DNA of 64,000 bases from the NCBI GenBank assembly GCA_050011535.1, contig JBEKIX010000006.1, positions 1-64,000 of the forward strand, given 5' to 3'. How positions within the stretch are numbered: position 1 is the stretch's first letter; each line of letters opens with the position of its first letter. This document shows, piece after piece, positions 1 through 8,721 of the stretch. The stretch is from JAFNAG01 sp050011535 (GTDB taxonomy: Bacteria; Acidobacteriota; UBA6911). A program made the translations under genes and the position numbers. The notes under the pieces were generated by a model. That model ran no database searches and was not told the origin of the DNA. It worked only from the letters and a program-made list of their open reading frames with translations.

Positions 1-390
1 GATCCAGAGAGTGGCATTTGGAAACAGGTCGATACCTCCCATATGGTCCCAATGGGCATGGGAAATGATGATATCGGTGATCTGGCCGGGTTCAACCCCC
101 GCGAGGCGAACCGCCGCATCCGGACGGATGTAGTCCGTGACTTTATACTGCTCGATCCACTGTTGCCGATAAAAACCGGAATCCAGGAGGATGTTGCGTC
201 CCTCTCCCCGGATCAGCCAGAACATGAGAGCGATGTCTAGGTGCTCCGACGAGGGCGCTCCCACGACAAGACTCGAAACGGGGAACTGCGGAATCGTGCC
301 GTACCGAATGGCTTCGATGGAGTAATCAGCCCCGCAGAGAGCGGGCGCGCATGCCGCCATCAGGAACACAATAAGAATCGATTGCCTCAT
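1..390 (-). CDS. Metallo-beta-lactamase-fold hydrolase, partial
   Basis: The reading frame runs off the left edge, so only the first 130 codons are visible. It opens with a short hydrophobic stretch (MRQSILIVFLMAACAPALCG) that looks like a signal peptide or lipoprotein leader. The last visible part carries ISHAHWDHMGGID, the HxHxDH zinc motif of the metallo-beta-lactamase fold. The preceding text (LLDSGFY near residue 70, then an entry-site segment) resembles the N-acyl-homoserine-lactonase/quorum-quenching branch, but substrate cannot be assigned from a fragment. The start is chosen because AGGAGG sits 4 nt upstream of the ATG. It is divergent from the PerR-like regulator, and the Fur-box-like operator lies between them, so it might share that control. 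Confidence 0.8.
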   Translation of the reverse strand, partial: MRQSILIVFLMAACAPALCGADYSIEAIRYGTIPQFPVSSLVVGAPSSEHLDIALMFWLIRGEGRNILLDSGFYRQQWIEQYKVTDYIRPDAAVRLAGVEPGQITDIIISHAHWDHMGGIDLFPNATLWI

Positions 391-502
391 TCGACCTCCT
401 GGATGGAATGGTTGCAGCCTGACGCCATTCTAACCTAAGACGCGCTGCCAGGGGAATTGTTGTTCTGCATATCATCTGAGTGTTGACCGGCCAGAGAGTA
501 AA

Positions 503-534
503 TGATAATAATTCTTATGTGAGAATCAATCGTA
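503..534. promoter_or_regulatory. Fur/PerR-box-like operator (two overlapping-type units)
   Basis: The intergenic region between the metallo-hydrolase and the Fur-family gene contains TGATAAT-A-ATTCTTA (503-517) followed by TGAGAAT-C-AATCGTA (520-534). Both approximate the 7-1-7 inverted repeat (TGATAATNATTATCA) recognised by Fur and PerR proteins. The AT-rich patch stands out from GC-rich surroundings. It lies upstream of the chosen GTG start of the regulator, consistent with autoregulation and with control of the rubrerythrin operon. Binding is inferred, not shown. Confidence 0.55.
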
Positions 535-581
535 TTAACTATCGGGGTCGCACGAAACAGAGCGGCCGCTCTGCCGGCCAG

Positions 582-1031
582 GTGGCACGCTGGTGCACCA
601 TCTTTTCCCAGGAGTGCCGGCGCCGTGGAATTCGGCTGACGGCGCAGAGACTCGCGATCTATCGCGCCCTGGCGAGCGACGCCACCCATCCGACCGCGGA
701 TGCGATCTATGCGGCCCTGCGCGAGGAAGTGTCGGGTTTATCGCGGGCGACGGTGTACCGCATGCTCGAATCCCTCCAGTTGGGGGGGTTTGTGCGCAGG
801 GTGAGCACGGTGGACGGAATTGCCAGGTACGATGCCAACCTGGTGCCCCATCAACATCTTGTGTGCCGGCAGTGCAGGAGTATCCTGGATACCGGCGGGG
901 AATGGCTCCGGCCACCGGAACTGCCGCGGCGCGGACCCGCTGGGTTTATCCCGGAAATGCTGGACCTATGCATCATCGGAATCTGCGCGCGGTGCCGGCG
1001 TTCCGGCGAACGGCGCAGGGACGCAAACTGA
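582..1031 (+). CDS. Fur-family transcriptional regulator, PerR-like
   Basis: A 150-residue Fur-family repressor. The winged-helix part is clear: GIRLTAQRLAIYRAL, then THPTADAIYAAL, then SRATVYRMLESLQLGGFVR. The dimerisation/metal part has ARYDANLVPHQHLVCRQC, and a second CxxC (CARC) lies near the C-terminus, which gives the usual structural Cys4 zinc site. The D and His residues of the regulatory site are in the expected places. The frame is open upstream to 480, but that would place the start inside the operator-like sequence; the GTG at 582 gives the normal Fur length and N-terminus, although its Shine-Dalgarno is poor. Rubrerythrin next door argues for peroxide sensing (PerR) rather than iron uptake control; this is inference from context. 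Confidence 0.85.
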   Translation: MARWCTIFSQECRRRGIRLTAQRLAIYRALASDATHPTADAIYAALREEVSGLSRATVYRMLESLQLGGFVRRVSTVDGIARYDANLVPHQHLVCRQCRSILDTGGEWLRPPELPRRGPAGFIPEMLDLCIIGICARCRRSGERRRDAN

Positions 1032-1085
1032 ATACAGACTGAATCAGGCGCAAGATCCGCGCACAACCATCAAAAGGAGGACGGA

Positions 1086-1505
1086 ATGACTCAGCTCAAA
1101 GGATCGAAAACTCACACAAACTTGAAATTTGCCTTTGCCGGTGAGTCTCAGGCGAATCGACGATATCTCTACTTCGCCAAGGTTGCCGATGTGGAAGGCT
1201 TTCCCGAAGTGGCAGGGAATTTCCGGGAAACGGCGGAAGGCGAAACCGGTCATGCTCACGGACATCTTGATTATTTGAAAAAGGTGGGCGATCCCGCGAC
1301 CGACCTGCCCATGGGCTCGACCAACGAGAACCTGAAAGCGGCGATCGCCGGTGAGACGCACGAATACACCGACATGTATCCGGGCATGGCGAAAACCGCG
1401 CGCCAGGAAGGGTTCGGCGAGATTGCCGACTGGTTCGAGACGCTCGCCAAGGCCGAGAAGTCCCATGCCGGCCGTTTTACCCAGATGCTGCAATCGATCA
1501 GCTGA
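1086..1505 (+). CDS. rbr: Rubrerythrin, short form without rubredoxin domain
   Basis: A 139-residue ferritin-like diiron protein that reduces hydrogen peroxide in the cytoplasm. The full ligand set is visible: E20, E53-x-x-H56, E90-x-x-E93 and E124-x-x-H127, in the spacing of classical rubrerythrin. The C-terminal rubredoxin domain (two CxxC motifs) of the classical enzyme is absent, since the protein stops 12 residues after H127. Electrons must therefore come from another partner; the Fe-S protein encoded next is the obvious candidate. AGGAGG lies 5 nt before the ATG. It is 54 bp downstream of the PerR-like gene and probably co-transcribed with it. Confidence 0.93.
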   Translation: MTQLKGSKTHTNLKFAFAGESQANRRYLYFAKVADVEGFPEVAGNFRETAEGETGHAHGHLDYLKKVGDPATDLPMGSTNENLKAAIAGETHEYTDMYPGMAKTARQEGFGEIADWFETLAKAEKSHAGRFTQMLQSIS

Positions 1506-1701
1506 GACAGGGTGTAGTGCGCAACAGCGTACCATCCGAAGGACGTACTGGTTTTCCAGATTTGGAGCAGAAGGTATCGGCGTCCAGGCAGCGTTTGCGT
1601 TCGCTCTCAGCCGCCAGGACGCCGGGACGCGGGAGGGCAAGACAGCTCATCCTGATTCTGCATGACCTGCACGCGGGTACCATGGAGCGGAGAGGAAAGC
1701 C

Positions 1702-3069
1702 ATGAGTGAAGGGGGGAAGAACGTTTCTTACCAGCCGACGGAAGGACTGTCTTACGATCCGATCGAAGAGAAATACTGGAACAGCCAGGGGTTGGCAGCA
1801 GAGATCACGCGCGTGTTCGAGGTCTGCAACGGGTGCAGGCTTTGTTTCAAATACTGCGACACATTTCCCGACCTCTTTCGCCTGATCGACAATTCCAAAG
1901 GCGGCGACGTCCGCAAGATCACGGAGGCTGAGAGCGAGCGGATCCTCGACACCTGCTTTCAGTGCAAGCTCTGCGAATTGAATTGTCCCTACACGCCGCG
2001 CGACGGGCACGCATACCAGCTCGATTTCCCGAAACTGGTGCACCGATTTCGCGCGCTGCGCGCGCGCAAACGCGGGGTGCCGCTGCGCGAACGGATACTG
2101 GCAAATCCCGACGCGGCGGCGCGCATGGCCCGCGCCAGTTTCGGACTGACCAATATCGCGAATCGTGTGAAGATCCACCGATGGTTCCTCGAGAAGGCCA
2201 TCGGCGTGCATCGTGACAAATTGCTCCCCGATTTCGCGCGCGCGAGCTTCGGAGCCTGGGCGGAGAAGACCGGCAGAATGGCTTCGCGGCCGTCGTGTGA
2301 GGTGGTGCTGTTCCAGACCTGCTTCGTGGAGCACAACGCTCCGGACATTGGGAAAGACACCATCGAAGTTTTTGAGAAGAACAAAGTTGATATCAAGTGT
2401 ACGACAGGCCTGTGCTGCTGCGGCATGCCCGCATGGGAGAAGGGCGACCTGAAATCCTTGCAGGCCCAGGCAAAACGGAATCTGCGCGTGCTGCTGCCGT
2501 TTGTGGAAAAGGGCGCCAAAGTGATCGTCATAAATCCGACCTGCGCCATGATGTTCCGGCGCGAATATACGAGTCTGGTGGCGGCGGAGGATCGAACGGC
2601 TGCGGCGGCGATCGGAGCGGCGGTCATGGAACCGGCCGAGTTCCTCTGGTCCATCCGCAACGAGGCACGCTTCAACGACCAATTCAAGAGTACGCCCGGC
2701 GCGAAGGTCGCGTGCCACGCTCCATGCCACCTGCGTGCGCAGGCCGTCGGATTCCGGGGGCGCGACCTGCTGCGGAAGATTCCGGGAGTCCATCCCGAGT
2801 TGGTGCAGGAATGCTGCGGGCACGACGGAACCTACGCGATGACGGTCGCCGGATTCGGACCTTCGCAGAGGGTCGGAAGAAAGGCCTTTGAAGGAATGAA
2901 GGAGATCGGCGCGACAATCTGGTCGTCCGAGTGCCCTCTGGCAGCGCTGCAATTCCAGCAGCACGCGGGCGTCAAGCCGCTGCATCCGATGTCCATTCTG
3001 GCGCGCGCCTATCGCGTGGACGGATTCGACGAAAAGATCCAGGGAGGCAAGACGGAATCGCAGGGATGA
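1702..3069 (+). CDS. Fe-S oxidoreductase, GlpC/HdrD-like (two 4Fe-4S clusters, two CCG domains)
   Basis: A 455-residue cytoplasmic electron-transfer protein. It has two ferredoxin-type motifs, C42-x2-C45-x2-C48-x3-C52 and C85-x2-C88-x2-C91-x3-C95. Two cysteine-rich CCG domains follow, seen as GLCCCGMPAWEKG and, near the C-terminus, CHAPCHLRAQ...ECCGHDG. This architecture belongs to the GlpC/LutA/HdrD family. Rubrerythrin-Fe-S protein-DUF3501 neighbourhoods recur in other bacteria, and the likely role here is electron supply to the rubredoxin-less rubrerythrin. The start is the ATG at 1702, with a GAGAGG 6 nt upstream. The 196 bp gap from rubrerythrin contains no evident gene. Confidence 0.87.
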   Translation: MSEGGKNVSYQPTEGLSYDPIEEKYWNSQGLAAEITRVFEVCNGCRLCFKYCDTFPDLFRLIDNSKGGDVRKITEAESERILDTCFQCKLCELNCPYTPRDGHAYQLDFPKLVHRFRALRARKRGVPLRERILANPDAAARMARASFGLTNIANRVKIHRWFLEKAIGVHRDKLLPDFARASFGAWAEKTGRMASRPSCEVVLFQTCFVEHNAPDIGKDTIEVFEKNKVDIKCTTGLCCCGMPAWEKGDLKSLQAQAKRNLRVLLPFVEKGAKVIVINPTCAMMFRREYTSLVAAEDRTAAAAIGAAVMEPAEFLWSIRNEARFNDQFKSTPGAKVACHAPCHLRAQAVGFRGRDLLRKIPGVHPELVQECCGHDGTYAMTVAGFGPSQRVGRKAFEGMKEIGATIWSSECPLAALQFQQHAGVKPLHPMSILARAYRVDGFDEKIQGGKTESQG

Positions 3070-3112
3070 TGCAGGCGGGCATCATATAGTGTAGGAAAGG
3101 ACCCATCCGAAT

Positions 3113-3664
3113 ATGAGCACGGTTCAGCGAAGCGAGATTGTGGACTACCAGACGTACGAGGAGATTCGCAGTGAACTCCAGAAGAAGGTTTTTGCTGCAA
3201 AAGCAAGCCGCAGGATTCACGTCGGCGAGTGCTTTACCTTTCTGTTCGAGAACGCGCTGACGATCCGCTATCAAGTGCAGGAGATGATGCGCGCCGAGAA
3301 GATCGTCAAAGAAAAGGACATTCTTCACGAGCTCGATACCTACAACGCACTGATTGGCACCGGAGGAGATCTCGGCTGCACCCTGCTGATCGAAATCGAC
3401 GATCCGGAAGAGCGCGCGGTAAAGCTGCGCGAGTGGTTCACGCTGCCGGAACATATCTACGTGCGATTGGGGGACGGAACCAGGCTCCGTCCGTCATTCG
3501 ATCCATCGCAAGTCGGCAAGGAGCGGCTATCCTCGGTGCAGTACCTGAAGTTCTCCGTGCACGGGCGCACACCCGTCGCCATCGGCATTGATCTGCCGGG
3601 CATCGAATCCGAAACCGAGCTTACCCGTGAGCAACGAGAAGCCCTGGCCGAAGACTTGCGCTGA
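3113..3664 (+). CDS. DUF3501 family protein
   Basis: A 183-residue soluble protein recognised as DUF3501 by its overall pattern: an N-terminal IVDYQTYEEIR, a central RIHVGECFTFLFENALTIRYQVQEM, and a conserved GTGGDLGCTLLIEI block. It has no signal peptide or membrane segment and only two Cys residues. The function of the family is not established. Genes of this family commonly sit beside rubrerythrin and the GlpC-like Fe-S protein, as here, so a role in the same peroxide/redox pathway is inferred. It lies 43 bp after the Fe-S protein gene and is the last gene of the unit, ending just before a foldback repeat. Confidence 0.82.
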   Translation: MSTVQRSEIVDYQTYEEIRSELQKKVFAAKASRRIHVGECFTFLFENALTIRYQVQEMMRAEKIVKEKDILHELDTYNALIGTGGDLGCTLLIEIDDPEERAVKLREWFTLPEHIYVRLGDGTRLRPSFDPSQVGKERLSSVQYLKFSVHGRTPVAIGIDLPGIESETELTREQREALAEDLR

Positions 3665-3678
3665 CCTGGAGCTATTCT

Positions 3679-3885
3679 GTAACTGTTTACCGCGAGCCAC
3701 GAGGATCTGGAATCCTCGCAGTAAAGACAAAGCCAACCTCTACGGCTCAAAGAGCTCGAAGAACCTCCAAAGAAGCCTTTTGGATCGGAAGCCGCTACCT
3801 CTTGGAGGCTCTTCGAGCTCTTTGAGCCGTAGAGGTTCGCACCTATGCCTGTCTGAGTCTACCCCAACGCATAAAAAGCGGTCAC
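3679..3885. repeat. Foldback repeat element, copy A (between convergent genes)
   Basis: The left end reads GTAACTGTTTACCGCGAGCC, matching the left ends of the copies at 47.6 and 55.0 kb. The right end near 3885 is degenerate. Inside, the arm at 3735-3770 and the arm at 3802-3837 are inverted complements over 35 of 36 positions, flanking a loop of about 31 nt. The copy fills the space between the convergent DUF3501 and GH3-fusion genes. It has no autonomous coding capacity; open frames through it are artefacts of the repeat. Confidence 0.8.
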
Positions 3886-3893
3886 ACGGAGGA

Positions 3894-6779
3894 TTATCGC
3901 AGTCCAGTGCGGATTCCGAGTGCCCGGAAAATCGACGCCGTGATGGCCTGCCGGGCTTCGGTGATCTTGTCGTTGTCGCGGGTCGGATGTACGCGGTTGG
4001 TGAGCAAAACGATGAACAGCTGCCGCTCAGGATCAATCCAGATCGATGTGCCGGTAAAGCCTGTCTGTCCGAACGCGGCCGGCGAAAACGCTTTCCCGGT
4101 CCAACTCGAGTCCGAGGGTTTCTGCCAGATCAGAGCTTCCGCTCTTCCCTTGGAATTCGGCGCGCCTGTGAAGCGGTCGACCGTTTCCGGTTTGAAATAG
4201 CGCTGGTGATCGTACAATCCCCGGTTCAGCATCAATTGTGCAAACACAGCCAGGTCGTGCTCGGTGCCGAACAGGCCGGCGTTTCCTGCAACACCACCCA
4301 GCGCGTAGGCATTCTCATCATCCACCTCGCCGCGCAAGACGCGCCTGCGCCAGGGATCGTTCTCGGTAGGGGCGATGCGGCTGAGCATTTCTTGCGGCGG
4401 CTCGTACATCGTGGAAGTCAATCCCAGCGGGCCAAGCAGGCGGCTTGTGAGCAATTGATCCAACGGGTGGCCACCGGCACGCGCTGCGATTTCGCCGACA
4501 AGAATCATGCCGAGATCGCTCTCCACTGAACGGCTGCCGGGTGCGTACTCGAGAGGCGTTGCATAGACTCGCTTCATGAATTCGCCGTAGCCATGCGCGT
4601 CCCTGTAGATCGGCGTCGAGGCAGGCAGCCCTGCGGACTGCTGGAGAAGATCCGAGACGCGCACCTTTTCCTTGTCGGTCCCCTGAAATTCCGGCAGATA
4701 GTCCTGAGCTTTGGCATCCAGCAGCAGCCGGCCCGAATCCACCAGTATCATGACTGCCGAGGCCGTGCCGACAACGTCGGAAACGGATGCAAGATCGTAG
4801 ATGGTGTCGCCGGTCACGGCTGGTGAGTCGGGGGAGTAATCGAGTTTGCCTGCCGCGGCATCGAGTACGAGCGTGCCGCGGTAGCCCACGGCGAGTGCTG
4901 CTCCCGGGAAAGCATGCCCGGCCACATAGGCAGCCAGCAGATGCCTGGTTTCGTCGAACGCGTCCGCAGGCAGACTCGTGCCGGCGGCACTCTTCTTCAG
5001 CGTCAGGTCAAGCCTGGGCACCTGCAGTCCGTCGCCTGCCTTGAAATAGGCAGGGATGGACACCGGCGACTTCCCGGAGATTGCGATCTCACCTGACAGG
5101 GCCTTGGCTGCTGCTACCTGCGATACGTCCGCGTAGCTGAAAGTGCACATGTAGGCGGACACCTGAGGGAAAAGCCTCAGCAGATAAGGATTGCCGAGTG
5201 CGATCCAAATCACCGGCTTGTTCAACGCCATGATTTTGCCCAACAGGAGCTGCTGGCTCTCCGGCAGTCCGATGCTGCCGCTGCCGGAAATGACGCGCAC
5301 CAGCGTCGTGCAAACGATGAGATCCGCCTCGACGGCATTGCGCAGGATCCGCGCCGCCTGGTCGTCGGGGATCCTGGGATCGGCAGCTTCGGTTCGGGCA
5401 GAGGGGAATTGCCGCCGCACCTCAGCCTGGAAAATGGAACCGGGATTGGTGTCAGGATCCGAGCTTAGCACCAGGCTGTAAATCCTAGGAGGATTCAATG
5501 GATTGAGCGGCAGCCGATGCCCATCGTCTTTGAGAAGCGTGATCGAACGGTCGGCTATTTCCTGCCCGATCTTCTGGCTTTCCTGGGATGCCACTACGTC
5601 CTCGATGCGATCGATGGAGACGGTCCGTTCCTTCTGGAGTCCCAGACGGGTCTTGAACTCCAGGATTTTTGCTACCGACTCGTCGATGCGGGACTGAGTG
5701 ATGTCGCCACGCTCCACCGCGCGCACCACTTCGTTGATGGCCACATCCGTGTCTTGTGGGAGTAAGAGCATGTCCGCACCGGCCTGGATGGCGCGTATGC
5801 AGGCCAATCCTGTCCAATAGCGCGCCGTAATGCCGCCCATCTCCAGGGCGTCCGTCACCACCAGTCCCTGGAAACCCAACTCTCCACGCAACAGCGCGGA
5901 CAGAATCTTTGGCGACAGCGTGGCGGGAACATCCGGCTCGCCGGTCACCTGAGGCACGGCCACGTGCGCGGTCATAATGGAATCGACGCCTGCTGCGATC
6001 GCGCTCCGGAATGGCACCATCTCCACCGATTCGAGGCGGTCCTTACTTGATGGAACGACCGCCAGTCCAATGTGCGAGTCGGTCGCGGTGTCGCCGTGGC
6101 CGGGAAAGTGCTTGGCGGTCGTCAGCACACCGTTATCGCGCGCTCCGCGTATGAAGGCTGCTCCAAGGCGCGCGACCAACTGCGGATCCTCGCCGTAGGA
6201 ACGGATGTTGATGACCGGATTGTCGGGATTGTTGTTAACATCCATTACCGGCGCGAAGATCCACTGCACGCCCAACGCGCGCGCCTCACGCGCCGTGATG
6301 GCGCCTTCCTGATAAGAAAGATCCTCTGAGCCAGCGGCGCCTACGGCCATGTTCCAGGGAAATGATGTCGTATCCGTGATGCGAAAAGAAGCTCCGCGCT
6401 CAAAATCTGCCGCCACGAACAGTGGCAGATCCGACATGTTCTGCAGCTCATTTACGAGTACTGCGGACTCGAACACATCTCCTGCGAACATGGTGATGCC
6501 GCCGATATGGTTCCTGCGCACCGCATCGGCCAGGTCCTGAAACTGTGCGCTCTCATGGTTGAGAAACCTGCCGGAAGCGCGAATCTGGATGAGCTGTCCG
6601 ACTTTTTCACGGAGAGAAAGCCGGGACATAGTGTTTTGCACCCACGCTCGATCGGGATCCGAGAGTCTGTAACCTGGCGCAGCCTGCCCGGCATTCTGCC
6701 TGCCTGACGACTGCAGGGAGGCGGCCGACATGGCCGACAAGGCGACGAGAATGATGAAGGAAACGCGTGTGAATCTCAT
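3894..6779 (-). CDS. GH3 (NagZ-like) glycosidase fused to a class-C beta-lactamase-type serine-hydrolase domain
   Basis: A 961-residue exported protein. A signal peptide begins MRFTRVSFIILVALSAMSA; the frame is open 19 codons further upstream but the signal peptide fixes this start. The GH3 N-domain has the NagZ signature KHFPGHGDTATDSH and a nucleophile segment VVTDALEMGG, so it probably hydrolyses beta-N-acetylhexosaminides such as cell-wall or chitin fragments. A GH3 C-domain follows, then a serine-hydrolase domain over about the last 350 residues. In that domain the expected SxxK is SVSD, the YxN-like tyrosine is replaced (VESDLGMILVG), and the HTG motif is QTGFTG. It is therefore probably catalytically dead and may act in binding. 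This fusion architecture is known in Bacteroidota and Acidobacteriota; the lost residues are the odd part. Confidence 0.87.
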   Translation of the reverse strand: MRFTRVSFIILVALSAMSAASLQSSGRQNAGQAAPGYRLSDPDRAWVQNTMSRLSLREKVGQLIQIRASGRFLNHESAQFQDLADAVRRNHIGGITMFAGDVFESAVLVNELQNMSDLPLFVAADFERGASFRITDTTSFPWNMAVGAAGSEDLSYQEGAITAREARALGVQWIFAPVMDVNNNPDNPVINIRSYGEDPQLVARLGAAFIRGARDNGVLTTAKHFPGHGDTATDSHIGLAVVPSSKDRLESVEMVPFRSAIAAGVDSIMTAHVAVPQVTGEPDVPATLSPKILSALLRGELGFQGLVVTDALEMGGITARYWTGLACIRAIQAGADMLLLPQDTDVAINEVVRAVERGDITQSRIDESVAKILEFKTRLGLQKERTVSIDRIEDVVASQESQKIGQEIADRSITLLKDDGHRLPLNPLNPPRIYSLVLSSDPDTNPGSIFQAEVRRQFPSARTEAADPRIPDDQAARILRNAVEADLIVCTTLVRVISGSGSIGLPESQQLLLGKIMALNKPVIWIALGNPYLLRLFPQVSAYMCTFSYADVSQVAAAKALSGEIAISGKSPVSIPAYFKAGDGLQVPRLDLTLKKSAAGTSLPADAFDETRHLLAAYVAGHAFPGAALAVGYRGTLVLDAAAGKLDYSPDSPAVTGDTIYDLASVSDVVGTASAVMILVDSGRLLLDAKAQDYLPEFQGTDKEKVRVSDLLQQSAGLPASTPIYRDAHGYGEFMKRVYATPLEYAPGSRSVESDLGMILVGEIAARAGGHPLDQLLTSRLLGPLGLTSTMYEPPQEMLSRIAPTENDPWRRRVLRGEVDDENAYALGGVAGNAGLFGTEHDLAVFAQLMLNRGLYDHQRYFKPETVDRFTGAPNSKGRAEALIWQKPSDSSWTGKAFSPAAFGQTGFTGTSIWIDPERQLFIVLLTNRVHPTRDNDKITEARQAITASIFRALGIRTGLR

Positions 6780-7026
6780 GTCAATGAAGAAAAAATGAAA
6801 GTAAACCAACCAACGGATCAGTCCGCATAGTACCACAATTTATCGCCCCAAATCCCAGGCCCAAGCGCTGAATCGCGCCTCCGAACTTGCGGCCTCACCT
6901 TTTTCCTCTGTTAGCGTCTCCGCAGGATTGAGAAGGCGAGGTGAAACAAGGTGGCGTCCCTAATTTCGATTTTGGAGTTTGCTTCCGTGAGGGATGAATG
7001 GCAATTTATTGTCTTTCGGAGGCAGC

Positions 7027-8670
7027 ATGACACCAGTGCAGACAATTGCAACGACGCCGTTCGAGGGACAGCGCCCCGGCACCTCCGGGCTGCGCAAGAA
7101 AACTCGCGTTTTCATGCAACCGCACTTTGTCGAGAACTTCGTCCAGTCTGTAATGGATGTAGTGCGGGAGAGAGCCGGCGGTGACCTCAAAGGCGAACTG
7201 CTGATTGTCGGCGGCGATGGGCGTTACTACAACCGGGCCGCGATCCAGACAATCGTGCGCATGGCAGCGGCCAATGGTTTCGGCCGTGTGCACGTAGGGT
7301 GCCGTGGAATCTTGTCGACGCCGGCGATGTCAGCGGTCATCCGACGGCAGGGAGCGCTGGGAGGGTTGGTGCTTTCCGCAAGCCACAATCCTGGCGGAAT
7401 CGACGGCGACTTCGGCATTAAATACAACGTTCGCAATGGTGGGCCCGCGCCGGAAAACGTTACCGAACAAATCTATGCGCGCTCGCGGCAGATCTCCCGT
7501 TTTCTTACGTTGCAGGCTCCGGATATCGAACTCGATTGCATTCACACAACCGCCTTGGCGGAAACCCAGGTGACAGTCTTTAACCCTCTTCTGGATTACA
7601 TTGCACTGATGAAGGAGGTGTTCGACTTTGGCGCGTTGCAGGCACTTTTCCGGAAGGAATTCAGAATGGCATTCGATGCCATGAACGGCGTGACAGGTCC
7701 CTACGCCCGCCAGATTCTCGAACGAGACCTGGGAGCTCCTCAGGGAACCGTACTACACGGAGAACCACTCGAGGATTTTGGCGGTCTTCACCCAGATCCC
7801 AACCAGACGCACGCAGCCGATCTGGTCGGCCTCATGCGTGGGCCCGACGCACCCGATTTTGGCGCTGCCTGCGACGGCGACGGAGATCGCAATATGATTC
7901 TGGGACGGGACTTTTTTGTCAGTCCGGGTGACTCTCTCGCTGTCATCGCCGAACATGCCCGTGCATGCATCCCGGGCTACAACTCCGGCTTGGCCGGCAT
8001 CGCACGCTCGATGCCGACGAGCACGGCTGCCAATCGCGTGGCCCAAAGCATGGGTATTCCGTGTTTCGAAACTCCGACCGGCTGGAAGTTCTTCGGCAAT
8101 TTGATGGATGCCGGATTGTGCACCCTGTGCGGCGAGGAAAGCTTCGGCACGGGCTCGAATCACATACGCGAAAAGGATGGCGTTTGGGCGGTTTTGTGCT
8201 GGTTGTCGATTCTTGCGTCTTCCCGCAAATCTCTTGCTGAAGTTGTCATCGACCACTGGCGTCGCTTTGGGCGCAGCTATTATCAACGCCACGATTTTGA
8301 GAATTTGGATTCGAATGTCGCATTAGCCATGATGGATGCCCTGCGGCGCAGACTGCCTGTGCTGGCCGGTTCTCCATTTGCCGGGAGTCTCGTCACACTG
8401 GCGGACGACTTCAGCTATACCGATCCTGTTGACGGAAGCACCAGCTCCAACCAGGGAATCCGCATTGTCCTGGCAAACGGATCGCGCATCGTTGTCCGCC
8501 TGTCGGGCACGGGAACCGAAGGCGCGACTCTTCGCCTCTACGTCGAAGGCTATCATCGCGAAGGCACACTCCCCATCCATGAAGTTCTGAATCCGCTGCA
8601 GCAGGCCGCACTGGATCTTCTGGAATTGCACGTGCGCACCGGCCGCACGGAAGCCGATGTGATCACCTAA
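7027..8670 (+). CDS. pgm: Phosphoglucomutase (alpha-D-glucose-phosphate specific)
   Basis: A 547-residue cytosolic enzyme that interconverts glucose 1-phosphate and glucose 6-phosphate. The phosphoserine loop is LVLSASHNPGGIDGDFGIKY, of the long eukaryotic/GlgB-associated type, the metal loop is CDGDGDRNM, sugar binding is seen as CGEESFGTGSNHIREKDG, and the phosphate-binding loop is RLSGTGTEGATLRLY. Length is normal for the family. The start at 7027 is chosen because GGAGG lies 4 nt upstream; an in-frame ATG at 6994 is less likely. It is transcribed divergently from the GH3 fusion, with 247 bp between them that hold the promoters and no other visible gene. Confidence 0.95.
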   Translation: MTPVQTIATTPFEGQRPGTSGLRKKTRVFMQPHFVENFVQSVMDVVRERAGGDLKGELLIVGGDGRYYNRAAIQTIVRMAAANGFGRVHVGCRGILSTPAMSAVIRRQGALGGLVLSASHNPGGIDGDFGIKYNVRNGGPAPENVTEQIYARSRQISRFLTLQAPDIELDCIHTTALAETQVTVFNPLLDYIALMKEVFDFGALQALFRKEFRMAFDAMNGVTGPYARQILERDLGAPQGTVLHGEPLEDFGGLHPDPNQTHAADLVGLMRGPDAPDFGAACDGDGDRNMILGRDFFVSPGDSLAVIAEHARACIPGYNSGLAGIARSMPTSTAANRVAQSMGIPCFETPTGWKFFGNLMDAGLCTLCGEESFGTGSNHIREKDGVWAVLCWLSILASSRKSLAEVVIDHWRRFGRSYYQRHDFENLDSNVALAMMDALRRRLPVLAGSPFAGSLVTLADDFSYTDPVDGSTSSNQGIRIVLANGSRIVVRLSGTGTEGATLRLYVEGYHREGTLPIHEVLNPLQQAALDLLELHVRTGRTEADVIT

Positions 8671-8721
8671 AACGCCGGCGATGCGGTTGACATCGTATGC
8701 GTGCGCTTGTAGGGTAGGCCC

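Noticed and set aside
480..581. N-terminal extension of the PerR-like protein starting at 480
   Set aside because: It would place coding sequence over the Fur-box-like operator and adds residues unlike any Fur family N-terminus.
1506..1701. A possible small gene between rubrerythrin and the Fe-S protein
   Set aside because: Open frames here are overlaps of the neighbours or GC-driven; none has a start signal or recognisable sequence.
6780..6836. Upstream start for the GH3 fusion (MVLCGLIRWLVYFHFFF...)
   Set aside because: The next Met begins a typical signal peptide; the extra part has no ribosome-binding site and is only an open run.
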